Shown: positions 44,099 to 55,858 of the stretch, piece after piece
Position numbering within the stretch: the first letter of the stretch is position 1
How the letters are laid out: every line of letters starts with the position of its first letter
Assembly (NCBI GenBank): GCA_036924285.1
Contig: JAYKYS010000008.1
Span: 11,765,001 to 11,829,000 of the forward strand
DNA length: 64,000 bases
Reading direction: 5' to 3'
Source: Asterella californica
Taxonomy: Eukaryota; Streptophyta; Marchantiopsida; Marchantiales; Aytoniaceae
The notes under the pieces: model-generated
What the model was told of the DNA's origin: nothing
The model's database searches: none
What the model saw: only the letters and a program-made list of their open reading frames with translations
Translations under genes and position numbers: made by a program

Positions 44099-45265
44099 TT
44101 ACTCCAAAAATTCATCTAACTCAATGGATTCTCCCCTTCTTCTAAACAACTTGATACGCTTACCAGCAACAGGAAGTCTTAGAGGTGTACCATCGAGCTC
44201 CCGTAAAGAGTAAGTAGCATTCTGATGCACTTCTAAGACAACATACGGTCCAAACCACCTCTTAGAAAATTTCCGAACCGTAGAGTGTTGATTCTCTAAC
44301 GTACTGTCATACACCAAAACCCAATCTCCAGCATGTATGAGCTTCGGTCGAAGCCTGTGGGTCTTGTCAAACCTGTCCTTGTTCTTGAGACGTGCCTCTT
44401 TCAGTTTCTGTTGAGCTTCTATGAGATCCTCCTCTCTATGTTCCAACTGTCTGATTCGAAGTGCAAGAAGTTGTACATGATCCATTTCGTCCTCCCGCGG
44501 TAAAGTAGTCCATGTAGGAACGTCCTCCTCTGTCGGCATGATTGGTTTCTGACCCAGCATTAGTTCAATGGGCATGTACCCAGTAGTAGTGCAGTGAGTC
44601 GACCTGTCAGCCCATAGAGCAAAAGGGAGCAACCTAGGCCACTGTCTATGCCTACCATTGCATGTCTTTACCAGAGCTTGAACAATTGACGGATGTCCTC
44701 TCTCGCTCTTACCAATCCCTTCCGGATTCATAGCAGTAGTGAGTTTGAGTTTCACTCCGTGTTGGGCGAAGAACTCCTTCGCTCCCGTACCACGCAACTC
44801 TCCTCTATCTGCACGCAATCTCCCTATAGATCCGTACCTATAGATAATATCCTCAAGAACAAACCTACATATCCCTTCTGTGGTCTTCGTCCTTAGAGCT
44901 CGTCCTTCCACAAAGTTGGAGAGATCTTCTCGAGCCAATACCAAGTACCTCATACCCCATAACCCAGGAGGCATTGCTACCAAATCAAGAACCCATTGAA
45001 AATGGATACTAGGCGGATAGGTTGGCACTAGACCATCTCTGTAACGTACCTTTGAATAAAATTGACAGTGCAAGCATGAACTTACAAAATTCACCACATC
45101 TTGATAAAGTCCTCTCCACCAGTATCTCTCTTTCAACTTTGTGTAGGTAGCCCAAGCTCCTCGATGTCCGGCCCACAAGGTGTCATGAAACTCCTTCATC
45201 AACCGTTGCTTGGTTTGCAGATCATCTAAAAAAGTGCTCCGTCTCCTCTCTTTGGACGTTTCCAA
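44099..45265 (-). pseudogene. Integrase of element H
   Basis: 388 open codons. A zinc module (HDTLWAGHRGAW...CLHCQFYSK) is followed by the DDE core: QWVLDLVAMP, LRADRGELRG, GIGKSERGH. The C-terminal GPY motif (KRWFGPYVVLEVHQNATYSL) and a basic end complete it. The well-known SDxG signature reads ADRG. It overlaps the RNase H end by a frame change near 45230. Confidence 0.88.
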
Positions 45266-45847
45266 AGATACCCATCTCGCAATAAGTAGTCATATGCCTT
45301 CCTCCTTACCTCTCTAAACTTTGCATCACTCAAACCTTCCCGCCTGTTTAAAGAACTCAGAAAGAATCCAATGTCACGTAACCTTCCCATGTAGAACTCC
45401 TCTTTGAATGGCAGCGGCTCCAAGTCTGTAGCCCGTCGATTAACGTGACACTGAGCATCCTTTCTCTCTTCTTCCTCAGCTTCTGAAAACATGACATCCT
45501 CATCTACAAATCGAGCCCTTGACAATATATCTGCGACCACATTTTCCTTTCCTTTTATATGTTTCAGCTCCTGATTCAAACTTTCTAATATAAGCAATCC
45601 AACGTAACATCGCTAAGTCTGGCGTGTTACAGTTGGATATCATGCCTAGTAGAAATAGACAATCCGTTTCTAGGACTACATGAGCACCAATCAGAAACTC
45701 ACGATATGTCTTCATCGCTGTCACCGCTCTCCACAACTCACGCTTCACCTGGGGATAATCTCGCTGCCTGTCCGTCAAGATCCTAGCTCCAAACCTAGAG
45801 GTAAGCCGCATACCATCCGCATCATCTTGACCTATCGCCCCAACCAA
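45226..45847 (-). pseudogene. RNase H region of element H
   Basis: Two overlapping frames. LTSRFGARILTDRQRDYPQVKRELW...VVLETDC is followed, after a frameshift near 45590, by LKHIKGKENVVADILSRARFVDED. These are the central and C-terminal RNase H motifs of Ty3 elements. Confidence 0.82.
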
Positions 45848-46736
45848 TCGCCTTTGGACTAGTATCTACTGTGACAATGACAGGTCTCCCACACCCGTAG
45901 TCTACTCTTCTCAGAACAGGTGGAGACTGTAGAGCCTCCTTCAGTCTATTCATAGCTTCTCGATGGACTGAGGTCCATACAAATCGCTTACCCTTCCTCA
46001 ATAATGCATACAAAGGCTCAGCAACATGAGCATAATGAGGAATGGATAAACGATAAAATACACAAGCACCTAGAAAACGTCGAACCTCCGTGATATTCCT
46101 ACAGTCTGCCATCCTAGCTATGGCTTCAACCTTCTCTGGATTTGGTCGTCTTCCAAAAGCACCACACAAATGTCCAACCACTAAAATCTCAGACACACCA
46201 AACTTGGACTTAGCTCCTGACAGGGTGAGATGTACCTCCTCCAAACGAGTTAAGATACGTTCTACATCCCTGATATAATCTGCAACAAACCTCCTACATC
46301 CATTCGCAAGTACTGCTTCATCCTTGTCTTCAACCGCGCAATCTTTCATAAGAATATCATCTAGAAATGAAATGGTAACATCAGGCACAAATTCCCTTAG
46401 TACCTTATGCATTACATTCTGCATATGGGCCACCGAGTTCGTCGCTCCTTGTGGAAGAGTACACATCCGCATCAATCCCAGGGGCGTACGCATAGTAGTT
46501 AAATCTCTACTCTCCACAGCCAGCTGGAACTGATCATAACCAGCATATAGATCTCCTATCGAATAGATAGCTCTCCCTGCAAATGCCTCTGCTACCTCTT
46601 CGATCACAGGACCCGTCCCAACGTTACGAATGATTACGTTATTCGCATGCTGTAGGTCTTGAATAAAACGCAAAGCTCCTGACTTCTTGGATACAGTGAA
46701 CCATCTGCTAGAATATGGCCCCCATAGACGGCTCAA
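45822..46736 (-). pseudogene. Reverse transcriptase of element H
   Basis: WGPYSSRWFTVSKKSGALRF, IYSIGDLYAGYDQFQLAVE, MRMCTLPQGATNSVAHMQ and the catalytic SFLDDI box are in order. The frame then enters RNase H (VIVTVDTSPKAIGWG). The RT core is uninterrupted over 304 codons. Confidence 0.9.
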
Positions 46737-47333
46737 GTATCCCCATCTGTACCTTCTCCTTCAACAACTCGATGAGCTTAGGCAACAAAGCACGAGGAAC
46801 TGGGATCGGTTTCAGGTCCCAAGGCACATGAGGGATTGTGAATATAACCATAGGCGCTATGGTTATCCACACAACCTATTTCCTCTGCTGAAAAAGAGAA
46901 TGCTTTACATGCTTCACTATCATCTGTTCAAACATTGTCTTCTCGACCTCAGTCAAGAAATCACCCCCTCCTATCTGGAGCTCCTTCAATGTCTCCTCAG
47001 TAAACTGGTGCCCTACTTGTCTATGATCACGCAATATAGGCTCAGTCCCCACTAACTGTACTTGCTGCTGGGAGTTAGCAGGTAGTTGAGCTGCTACCGG
47101 TCTTACTTTTCTCAGTACAGATTTGTACTTTGCGTGGACATCTGCTTCTTGAGGGAGTGCACACCAACAACTTGCTTCTCTCCCTTCATTATTCTGCATC
47201 GGATGAGGAAGGAACAGCAAGTATGTAGCAATCTCCTCATATATGCGTCGAGAGTGGACAGAGAACACCGCCACACTATTTTCTCTTCTACCAATCTACT
47301 CACATTGTCTAACCAGCCGACAACTGACTGTAC
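46737..47333 (-). pseudogene. Region upstream of RT in element H
   Basis: Contains FTEETLKELQIGGGDFLTEVEKTMFEQMIVKH, the segment that precedes RT in this Ty3 lineage, then shifted frames. Its far end abuts the LTR of copy D, which adds VTTYVTHRKCVY-type codons on the plus strand. Confidence 0.7.
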
Positions 47334-48080
47334 TGTAACGACCTATGTTACACATAGGAAGTGTGTCTATTAGTAAGGTGTTTAGTTCTAACTAAGTGAT
47401 GAGAATGTTTATTTGCTGCCAAAGTACTTTTAGGAGGTATCAAGTTAGTCATGACTAGCTAAAAGTTAGTTATGGTTAAACTTAGCTGTACTTTTGGCAG
47501 AATTCAGATATTTGCTAAAGAGTGAGCACTATTATCTTGTCATCTTGTCTAAAAGGTAGAAAGGAGGTGGAAAGTATCCCTTATCTCCTTTTTGACTTGA
47601 TATTAGTGGTTGGATTAAAGTTGTGGACTTTGTGGGCATTAAAAACAAGAAGAGATTCCACATGTTTCCTTTTTAGTGGGTCCTAGTGTAGAGGGGGGTG
47701 GGAAATTCGAGATTCCTTGAGAATATTCCAGAATCCTTCTAGAAGTTGTTGACTTTGAAGGAATAAGCCCATGTGAAAAGGTAAAAAGCCCATGTGATTA
47801 ATGCTTTTACCTTAAGTAATATCTTAGTAAAACTCGGTAAAAGTAGTTACGGCTGAGCTACCGGAGGGTACCAAAGTAAAAACCTAGAATGTATAAATAG
47901 AGGAGTAGAGAAGAGCTCCTCATCCTTGTTTTCACATCGTCGTAATGACAACTTGAGTAATATAGAGAGTGTGGGATATGTTTAGCATGTGAGAACTTGA
48001 GAGACGTCGTTAGAATGGAGGATTTTAGTGGATGAGTTTATGGAGATTGTTAGTTGATAATTTTGTGGGTGTATGAATGA
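47334..48080 (+). repeat. 5' LTR of G copy D, left part (747 bp)
   Basis: From TGTAACGACC to GTATGAATGA, homologous to the LTRs of A and C. With the right part (56554-56723, 170 bp) the total is 917 bp, matching 913-915 bp of the whole LTRs. Confidence 0.93.
47892..47900 (+). promoter_or_regulatory. LTR TATA box of copy D
   Basis: TATAAATAG, conserved in all G LTRs. It lies left of the mitochondrial insert, so transcripts started here would have to cross about 8.5 kb of organelle DNA before gag. Confidence 0.6.
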
Positions 48081-49321
48081 TTCTTTTTCTTTTAGGTATT
48101 TGGGGAATTTTCTTAAATAGAAAAAATATTCTTATTATGTTAATGTGTGCGTCGCGTAGAGTAGAGTGTGCTCGTACGAAAGGTACCATGAATATGTTCA
48201 TCATGTAAAGCATCCCGCTATCCTATAAAAGATTACTTAATGTATGCATAAAAAAAAGATTTTTTTCGATTTTTTCGAACAGCACTTTGCGCCTCGCGGG
48301 GCGTTTTATTTCTTTTTTATTAAGAGATATATCTAAATTGGTGGTTTCACCTCTCCCTGGGGTCGAGAGCTTAAGCCCTTTTTTTGTCAGTTTTCCTATC
48401 AGTTTTTTTCTTTTTTTGAAAGCATCGGGTTTTTTCCTTTTTTTGTCTGACAGTCCCCCTGGGGCCCTTTGTTTTGTTGGACAGTATTTTGCTTTTGTGG
48501 TGTCCGACAAAACCAAGTCCAGGGCCCTCCAAAATTTTTTTTCGAAACTGCGTAGCACCTCTCCCTATAGTCTCGTGCCCGAAGGGAAAAACCCCTTTTT
48601 TTTGTTTTCAGACAGTCGCGGGTCCTTCGGGCACTCTTGCCTTCGTTCTCAGCCATTTCGGCTAAGACTTCGGACACTCTCACCTATTGGGTCTCGTGCC
48701 CTCCGGGGCCACAAAGTGCGTAGCACCTCTCCTTAGAATCTCGTGCCTTTGGCGACCGTAGGGTTCGGAAAAATCTTGGTTTTTCGCTCTATTCCTAATT
48801 CAGCTATTAGATTTTCGCTTTTATCCCTAGGAAGTCAGAGGGCCCGTATTACCCGCCTACCTGAAAGGGACCTAGCAATAGGAAAGCGCTTGATAACAAG
48901 CAGCAGGGAAGGAGCCTATGTACTTACTAAATGCTTACCCTTTGGCAAGTTTCACTTTGACACAGTCTATCAGGCCATCTTCCAAGGACCGTGTAATAGG
49001 CGCTCGAAAGAGAGGGAATGTGCGTTAAATAGACCTTCCGGGTTTGAAGAAGCTCCGAAGAAAGTCAGGTTAGAGAGCCAGCCGTGTGATGGGCCACTCT
49101 CGGTTCGGTTGTTTTTTTTTGTTTTGAGGTCCGAAGGTCTCGACCAGCGGGAGAGGAATTTGATATCAGAGAAAAGGCCCGAAGGCCGAAGGGCTCTCCC
49201 CGGGGAGGCCGGGGGCCCCCCCGGGTCTTTCATAGCTAGCTTTGCCCTTATCATTGCGTTCCTTAAAGATTTAATATATTATACAATGAAGTGTGGGCCT
49301 TTAGTTCGTACTAATCTTTCC
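48081..49321. other. Mitochondrial intergenic/intron-like sequence
   Basis: No gene is recognised. A motif TGCGTAGCACCTCTCC...TCTCGTGCC occurs at about 48549 and 48717 (168 bp apart), with partial forms near 48350 and 48690. A stretch at about 48840-49130 (AGCCGTGTGATGGGCCACTC...CGGTTCGG) resembles the part of group II introns that precedes the maturase ORF. A GC block GGGGGCCCCCCC lies near 49211. ORFs of 94-198 codons here are probably fortuitous. Confidence 0.45.
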
Positions 49322-50891
49322 TTAGATATTAATAAATAAAAAGCTAACTATGTAAATGAAATACAATCGATTATCTACCCAAAAAGAGATAAACTCCCAC
49401 AGGCCTATAACGGAAATAAATATGGTTAATCCGAGCAACATAACAAAGGCATAATGATAAACAAATCCACTTTGAATTTTACTTATTTGCTGGGCCATTT
49501 TTCGAATTGTGTACGAAATTCCATAAGGACCCAAGATTTCAATAGCACCTTTGTCTAAAGCTTTAAATGAGACTTCATATCCAAAACGCAAAAATGATCT
49601 AGCTAAAAAGTCGTTAAAAACTTTATCGAAAAACCAGCGCTTATTGAAGAAGCAATATAGTCGATTACCAAAAGTACTAGTTTTCAAAGCGAAAATGAGT
49701 GGATTCACCACAAAATTGACACTATACGTCACAAATGAACCTAAAGTACTAAACAAAATAGGAATTAGTTTGATAATGGTTGGAGTAGCAAACTCAGATT
49801 CGGCCAGAATTTCATTTTTGGGTAGTATGAAAAGTGAATTAGCCCAAAAATTGCTACCTAAACCAATCATCATATCTTTGGCCAAGTATCCTACAAAAAT
49901 ACTCCCAAAAGCCAAAAGGATTAAAGGTATTGCCATAAGAATGGGCGCATCATGACATCTACTTAAGTCTCGCTTGAATGAATTAGTTGGTGCTAAAAAG
50001 GTTAAAAACAGTAAACGAAAAGAGTAATAAGAAGTAAAGAAGACCGATACACTTCCTAACCAGAAAGCAAAGTTACCACTAATAGTATATTTCGTGTAAG
50101 CAAGTTCCAGAATAACATCTTTTGAATAAAATCCCGTAAAACCCTCCATTGCATCGGGTAACCAAGTATGCAATCCAATCTGTGCAGATTTTCCAACAGC
50201 CAATAAACACTAAAATACAAATAACAGTTATGGCATGAAATCCCATGTTACAAAAGAGGAAATAATGATGGGGTTCGGAAAAGGCACTAGCACAAGCAAA
50301 AATAGTGGAAAAGTCAACTGTTTGAAAAAAAGTAAAACAACCCATAATCCCGAGAGCTAATCCAAAATCACCTACGCGATTTATGAGCATAGCTTTAATA
50401 GCCGCTTTATTTGCCTGAATGTGCATAAACCAAAAATTTATCAATAAATATGACGCGAGTCCAACTCCCTCCCATCCTAAAAATAACTGAATAAAATTAT
50501 CTCCAGTTACCAACATAAGCATAAAAAAAGTAAAAATTGACAAATAGCAAAAGAAACGTGGACTATGCGGATCCTCAGACATATAGGAAATTGAATAAAT
50601 ATGAACTAAGCTACTTACAATTGTGACGACCAATAATAAAATGACTGTAAGGCTGTCAAATAAAAAGCCCCAAGCAGCGTCAAAGAGTTCCGAAAAAATC
50701 CAAGGAGCAATCTTTATATAGCAAGCACTGGCACACAGCGCGACTTCATAAAATGCAATACAAGAGAAAATAGAAGATAATGAAACACACGTGGTTGTGA
50801 CTACAGCCACTCCCCTTGAACCAAGAAAACGACCAAAAAACCCTGCCGCAAAACTCCCAATCAACGGTAAAATGACTATAAGTAAATACAT
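49322..50891 (-). pseudogene. nad5: NADH dehydrogenase subunit 5, broken
   Basis: The N-terminal part starts at [20 protein letters not shown] (50891) and includes [20 protein letters not shown] and [16 protein letters not shown] 2-bp loss near 50205 shifts the frame (FIG|CWKI; in the other frame [19 protein letters not shown]). Directly after DAMEG the text jumps to [20 protein letters not shown], so the central membrane segments (about 130 residues of the usual protein) are missing. The C-terminal part ([20 protein letters not shown]) is well kept. It is a mitochondrial complex I gene, non-functional here. Confidence 0.93.
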
Positions 50892-51002
50892 AAGTACTAT
50901 TTTTTTTTTTGCTTGAATTCGACTTGCCAGAAGGCATTTTTATTTATCAATGGAAAAAGGACCTAATTTATGTAGGCTCTACTTTTAATCTTCGGAATAG
51001 AT

Positions 51003-51323
51003 TCAGGCGGGTCGGCCAGGTTTAATATAACTTACGTTTATAATATAGCGACTTTCTATGGAGTTGCTTTTATCCCTTGTAGTCTCTTGCTCATCGTAAG
51101 CTTCCCTTACATTGGCTTCGTACTCAAGCACTAAGTATTCTCTTTGCTCCATTTTATTAAAATAGTGTTCTCTGGGTCTGTGTAAAGTTGACCTGTCTGA
51201 TAGTGCCCGGCCAGCGGTCAAATTTTGAATGAAATTACTAGTATATCCACTTTTCACTAATGTAATAAATAGTTGCGGACTCCGGCTTGAAAAATCTACT
51301 AATCGAAAAGCGAAAATACACAT
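51003..51323 (-). other. Unidentified mitochondrial ORF (106 codons)
   Basis: MCIFAFRLVDFSSRSPQLFI..., without recognisable domains. It lies upstream of nad5 in the same direction. No gene is otherwise seen at 50892-51796. Confidence 0.3.
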
Positions 51324-51796
51324 ATGTTTTTTGTTTGCCGAAGCCGTACCGATAGCTTCAAATTTTGATTTTAAAGAATGTTTGTTCTTCGATTCCTACC
51401 TTGATTTAGTAAGGTCGGTCTAGTTGCTTTTGATCGCCGCATACACTTTTTTTGGCCATTTTTTAGCCTATTGCTAAGGGAATCGTTCCGCGATAAGATG
51501 ATCTCCTTTTCATGTATAATCATATATTAAGGAATAAAAATTGAATAATAAATTGACATAATAATTAATGTCCCGTACTCGAATTAAGGTTTGATTTCGC
51601 GTCATCAAATTACAGTTGGATTACGAAGGAGAGAATAAGCTTGCTTCGGGAAAGGCAAAATAGATAGCTTAGAAGGTATTAGCCATGGAGCCATGGAGCG
51701 AGGCTCTACGCTTTAGCAGATGTTGGCGAGCGCACAGCGAGACGAAAAAAACAGAAAGGAATAAAGCAATATATCTATTTTTGTCTCCGCTCTTTC

Positions 51797-51876
51797 GCGC
51801 ATTTGGTGAAAAAGGTAAACACGACGGATTTAAAATCCGTTCCTATTGGTTATTGGTTCAAGTCCAATAATGCACA
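51797..51876 (+). tRNA. trnL-UAA: tRNA-Leu (UAA), mitochondrial type
   Basis: The acceptor stem GCGCATT pairs with AATGCAC with one mismatch. The D-arm has GTG/CAC, the anticodon arm is ACGGA-TTTAAAA-TCCGT (anticodon TAA), then come a longer variable region and a T-arm ATTGG-TTCAAGT-CCAAT. The 80-nt length without CCA fits a class II leucine tRNA. The C-A mismatch at the second acceptor pair may be nuclear decay. Confidence 0.82.
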
Positions 51877-51897
51877 TCTTTTAGAAACTTCATAAAA

Positions 51898-53690
51898 ATG
51901 ATGAATTATCATAAAAAACTAAATAAAGTCCTACGACCTATGGAAAATCTAAATATTAATAAGGTTAAAGCGTCGTCAAGAAAAGACCACTGGGGAGCGA
52001 GTATACAGAAATTCCGTTTGGGATATTCGCCCCCGTATTATGGTGAGCGTGTGGTTAACGAGGCTACGGAGTGGTTTACCCGAAACTAAAAGCAGACAAG
52101 GGGATAGCTTCGGCTTTGCCGGACACGAGCTTAAAGGTTCAAAATTGGATTGATAACTGGTTCCAAGCTAGTTATCATCCTTGCTTAAGAAGCGACTATC
52201 CTTACAGTGTAAGGAGAGCTACGACCTTTCCATTCTTTCAAAAAAAGCTCAAGCAGAAGGTCACGGATGACAGGATTTTGAACCCGATATCGAACCAGAC
52301 ACAACATCAGGCAACCCGTTGATCTATTATACAGAGAAGGTCCCGTCTGACATGGTCTGCTTCAAATTGCTTCCAGCTTTTATGGCCTTGAAGACTTGTA
52401 TCTTTGCTTCTGCGGCCCTATCCGACTTGAACATCGAGGCTATCCAGTTCATCTCCAATGACTCGCCGGTTATCTCTCGTGTCAAGCGGTAATACCATAA
52501 AAAGTTGGACGAAATCACCTTAGTGGCCGTAAATGAAAACTGCTTTAATAAGCTAGATCTTTCTTTTTGGAGCATATTTTTGATCTAACCAATCATACAG
52601 ATCATTCTCAGCCTCTAAAAACCACGCCAAAGGGTTCTATGAGTTCGCTCGACATACTCACTGGCTTGTCGGGGTGGTTATCTTAGGCGAGAATGATCTG
52701 AATGCTGGTCAGGAATTTCAGTGCGTAGCGATCCAGGTCCTTGGGAAGACTGCAAAACTAAGGTCGGCAGTTCGTAATAATTGGTACAGGACTCAACTTG
52801 CCCGATCGCAAGCGGCTCTTGATCAATGTGAATGTGTTCAAGCCGTATTGGGGGTACGGGGAGTACTATCCCCTATGCTCCCCAACATATACCTGCGCCC
52901 CCTAGACCAATTCTCTGAAGAATTGAAGATAAGATACAAAGCCCCAACCTCTCTAATCACCCGATAGACGATTCAGACTGTTCAAAAAATCTAAAGAGGA
53001 AGACCGCCAGAGAGCACGACTGGAATGGCTTAGAAAAGCAATAGAGAGGAGGGGAGTAAAAATCTACTACCTACGATATGCAGACGACTGGATCGTAGGG
53101 GGGGTGGTTGGCTCCAAGAAGGTAGCGCTGGCAATAAGAGCTGAAATAGCATCATTCCTCAAACTCCACCTGTAACTAAATTGGGACAACACAAAGATAA
53201 CTCATATAAGCAGCCAACTAGCTCTCTTTCTCGGGACCCATATCAAAGTTCTGACGGCGGAATCCATCAGAGTCACAGGATACTCGTGGTAGGACAACGT
53301 AGGAGAAGTGCCGCCCTTAGACTCCACCTGCTCGCTCCCATAGAAAGGATTGTAAAACACCTACATGGGAAAGGCTTATGTACCCCGACTGGAAAACCCA
53401 AACCCGTTAGATAATGGATCTTTTTGGATCACCACGAACTCATCTTAAGATACCAGGGCATCATGAGTGGATACATGAACTACTACTCCTTTGTGGATAA
53501 CTATGGAATGTTAAAACGAGTGGCGTACATCGTGAGGTTCTCGGCAGGAGGAACTTTGAAACGAAAGTTCAAAATCTTGTCTGTAGCAAGCGTCTTCAAA
53601 GGGAGTGGGACAGGCAGGGGAAAAGAACTATAGACGGCTACATTCCCCAACTGACTGGAGAAAGGATGTTTTCCGTTTTGCAATAAATAA
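51898..53690 (+). pseudogene. Group II intron with maturase/RT, degenerate (in nad3)
   Basis: The plus-strand pieces are in the order of a group II intron protein. They are an N-terminal RT start, GVLSPMLPNIYLRPLDQF (about 52860-52920), YLRYADDWIVGG with the YADD catalytic box (about 53070-53105), and a maturase domain (HHELILRYQGIMSGYMNYYSF..., 53427 on). Multiple stops and frame changes break it. It ends just before the nad3 exon, so it is most likely the intron upstream of that exon (compare nad3i140 of bryophytes and charophytes). Confidence 0.78.
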
Positions 53691-53737
53691 TAAAAAAATA
53701 ATGGAATTCTGTACTAGAATCAGACTCCGAACCCATG

Positions 53738-53940
53738 CCAGAAGTCGTTTTGATATACGATTTTATCTTGTTTCTATTTTATTTATTATATTTGATTTGG
53801 AAGTCACCTTTTTATTTCCTTGGGCAGTTTCTCTTAACAAGATTGGTTTGTTTGGATTTTGGTCTATGATGGTATTTTTATTGATTTTGACGATTGGATT
53901 TGTATATGAATGGAAAAAGGGCGCTTTAGATTGGGAGTAA
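53738..53940 (+). pseudogene. nad3: nad3 last exon
   Basis: [34 protein letters not shown] and [15 protein letters not shown] with TAA. This is the conserved C-terminal two-thirds of ND3 (complex I). The exon itself is unbroken, but the N-terminal exon is not in the window. Upstream residues (TRIRLRTH) do not match ND3, so the intron boundary is placed near 53738. Confidence 0.9.
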
Positions 53941-54177
53941 CTCTTCATTTGCTTTCGCGAATAAAGTGGGAAGAAAAAATATAGGCCCGTAGGGCTGAAG
54001 CTCTCATCGCTCTTTTTCTCCCTCTCCGGACACTTTTTTGGTCCAAAGGATTTGTACGTTCTTTTTATCATTTCATCATAGGCGCGATAGCTTAGCGAGG
54101 CACAAATTTTCTTTTTTTCTTTTTCACAAGCAGAGAAGACGCCAGCTTATTATATCGTCACTGAAAAGAAATAACTT

Positions 54178-54520
54178 GAATTGGAGTAGATGTTTTCTTG
54201 TTCGCGCCTTACCGAGTAGACTGATGACTGTTGGTCACGACTTTCGAAAAGCTCCCGTTAATATGAAGATTTCACATGGAGGAGTTTGCATCTTTATTAT
54301 GGGTGTAATTTTGTCTAACGCAAAAAAGATACAATTTACAGGGAAAACTGCTTTGGGTTCCGAACTACATATAGGGAAAGTTCGTAGCACTTTGCGAGGT
54401 ATTGATCAATTACATGGACCCACTTTTCACTCCATTTGTGGTAATTTAATTCTTTATAAACCGTCCCTAAAAAACCCATTCATGTTTGAGCATGATGGAT
54501 CACGTCCAGCCCTATTGCAA
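54178..54520 (+). pseudogene. ccmFN: Cytochrome c maturation protein F (N part), fragment
   Basis: NWSRCFLVRALPSRLMTVGH, MKISHGGVCIFIMGVILSN and LRGIDQLHGPTFHSICGNLI are recognisable ccmF segments, ending near MFEHDGS (about 54500). The rest of the gene is absent and unrelated sequence follows. In mitochondria the protein acts in haem attachment to c-type cytochromes. Confidence 0.8.
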
Positions 54521-54599
54521 TCCCGGCCTACCGAAGGTGCGAAGCTCTCGACCAACGGGAGAGGGAAACTTCTTTGGTCCGAAGGGCCGAAGGCCAGAA

Positions 54600-54944
54600 A
54601 TGGCTTTAGGATTTCCGCACACTTCTTTGCCTTTATGAAGAAGGGCTTTACAGTTCTCGAACATAATAGTTTTTCACATTGGTTGACTAAGATCCGTAGA
54701 TTGTACTTGCCTTGAGCAATGGAGAAGTTAAGGTTGTACTTGCCGTTTTGAAGCACAATGCTAAAGCAGCCATCTCCGTCTGTCATACCAACAAGCCATC
54801 TGCAAAATGATAGATATTCTGCGTTGAGTCTTTGATGGGGGGGCCCCCAGGCGGGTTGTCCCCTTGTAGAAAAGGTTTTTGCTTTTGGTCTTAATTGAAA
54901 AGGCCTGCGGCCTGACTGAGCACTTTTTTCTGTAGTGAGGATGT
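54600..54944 (-). pseudogene. LAGLIDADG endonuclease ORF in an rrn18 intron, fragment
   Basis: The minus strand reads FCRWLVGMTDGDGCFSIVLQ, the first LAGLIDADG motif, then KYNLRI and scrambled frames. It directly follows the rrn18 break at CAGCTCG, as expected for a group I intron with a homing endonuclease. Only about one motif is left. Confidence 0.7.
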
Positions 54945-55050
54945 CGAGCTGACGACAGCCATGCACCACCTGTGTCCGCGTTCCCGAAGGCACTCTTTTC
55001 TTTCAAAAAGATTCACGGCATGTCAAGCCCTGGTAAGGTTCTTCGCGTTG

Positions 55051-55112
<62 letters not shown>

Positions 55113-55155
55113 TTCTTGCGAACGTACTCCCCAGGCGGGATACTTAACGCGTTAC
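54945..55155 (-). rRNA. rrn18: Mitochondrial SSU rRNA (rrn18), fragment
   Basis: The minus strand holds universal SSU sequences: CTCAAAGGAATTGACGGGGG, GTGGAGCATGTGGTTTAATT, AGAACCTTACCAGG and GCATGGCTGTCGTCAGCTCG. It stops exactly after CAGCTCG, where the gene would normally continue with TGTCGTGAG. The upstream border is near 55155. The line 55156-55526 is AT-rich and contains the start of the nad7 intron. Confidence 0.93.
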
Positions 55156-55526
55156 ATATACTTCTATCCTTTTTTTGATCAAAATTTTGTTTTTGAATTT
55201 TGATCAAATCAAAATTTTTTTGCTCAACAATACTTTTATTAGTTAATATATAGAAAAAAAAGGTAATGTAAAAAAAACTAAAATATTAAGTAAAAAAGTT
55301 TTTTTTGTTTTTGAATTATATAAACTACGAAAAAATAATGAAGTCAAAATTTGAAAATCAAATAAATTAAGAACATCATAACGCTATCGCTTTCACGCCG
55401 CTTTCCTCTTTTCCCCACATGCTGCAATACCCGTTGGGCTTTCCCTTCAAGGATAGTGTGATGCTTTATATTAGACATAATTAATCCGCCTATCGCAGAG
55501 AACACATTGCTACTTAAATGGCGCAC

Positions 55527-55856
55527 ATTGAAAATCCGAGTTATTTTACAAAATAACACTCGTATATACTGAGCTCGTAAAGGTAGCTCACAATTACAAA
55601 GTCTCTCTACAACTAAAGAATAAGCATGTTCTTGGACCATCATAGAAAGATAATCTAAACGATCAAAATAAGGTAAAGCTTGAAGATAGGTTTTATACTC
55701 AATTCAATTTTCTGTGCCGAGTAATCCAATATGCGATTCCGCGCGTTCTACCACGTCTCCATTCATTTCCAATACTAATAGTAAAACACCATGAGCAGCA
55801 GGGTGTTGAGGTCCAAAATGAAAAGTAAAATTCTTTATTTGTTGAGTTTTAGCCAT
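55527..55856 (-). pseudogene. nad7: nad7 first exon
   Basis: [20 protein letters not shown] (from 55856), [19 protein letters not shown], then small indels and a TGA near [19 protein letters not shown], then [20 protein letters not shown] and [12 protein letters not shown]. The next bases on the minus strand, GTGCGCC (55526 downward), match a group II 5' end. The position agrees with the known nad7 intron after ITRILN (nad7i336 type). Confidence 0.9.
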
Positions 55857-55858
55857 AT

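Larger units (their letters stand above)
44013..47333 (-). mobile_element. Ty3/gypsy retrotransposon of a second family (H), partial
   Basis: Minus-strand pol in the order RT, RNase H, integrase, clearly different in sequence from family G. It abuts copy B at about 44013 and is interrupted by copy D at 47334. No LTR, gag or protease of H is in the window. Several frameshifts show decay. Confidence 0.85.

Noticed and set aside
48223..48736. ORFs of 94-149 codons on both strands in the left part of the numt
   Set aside because: Repeated mitochondrial spacer sequence with long T and A runs; no recognisable protein.
52327..52575. Minus-strand ORF inside the nad3 intron (82 codons)
   Set aside because: It opposes the maturase direction and has no domain; it may mark a small inversion but this cannot be shown here.
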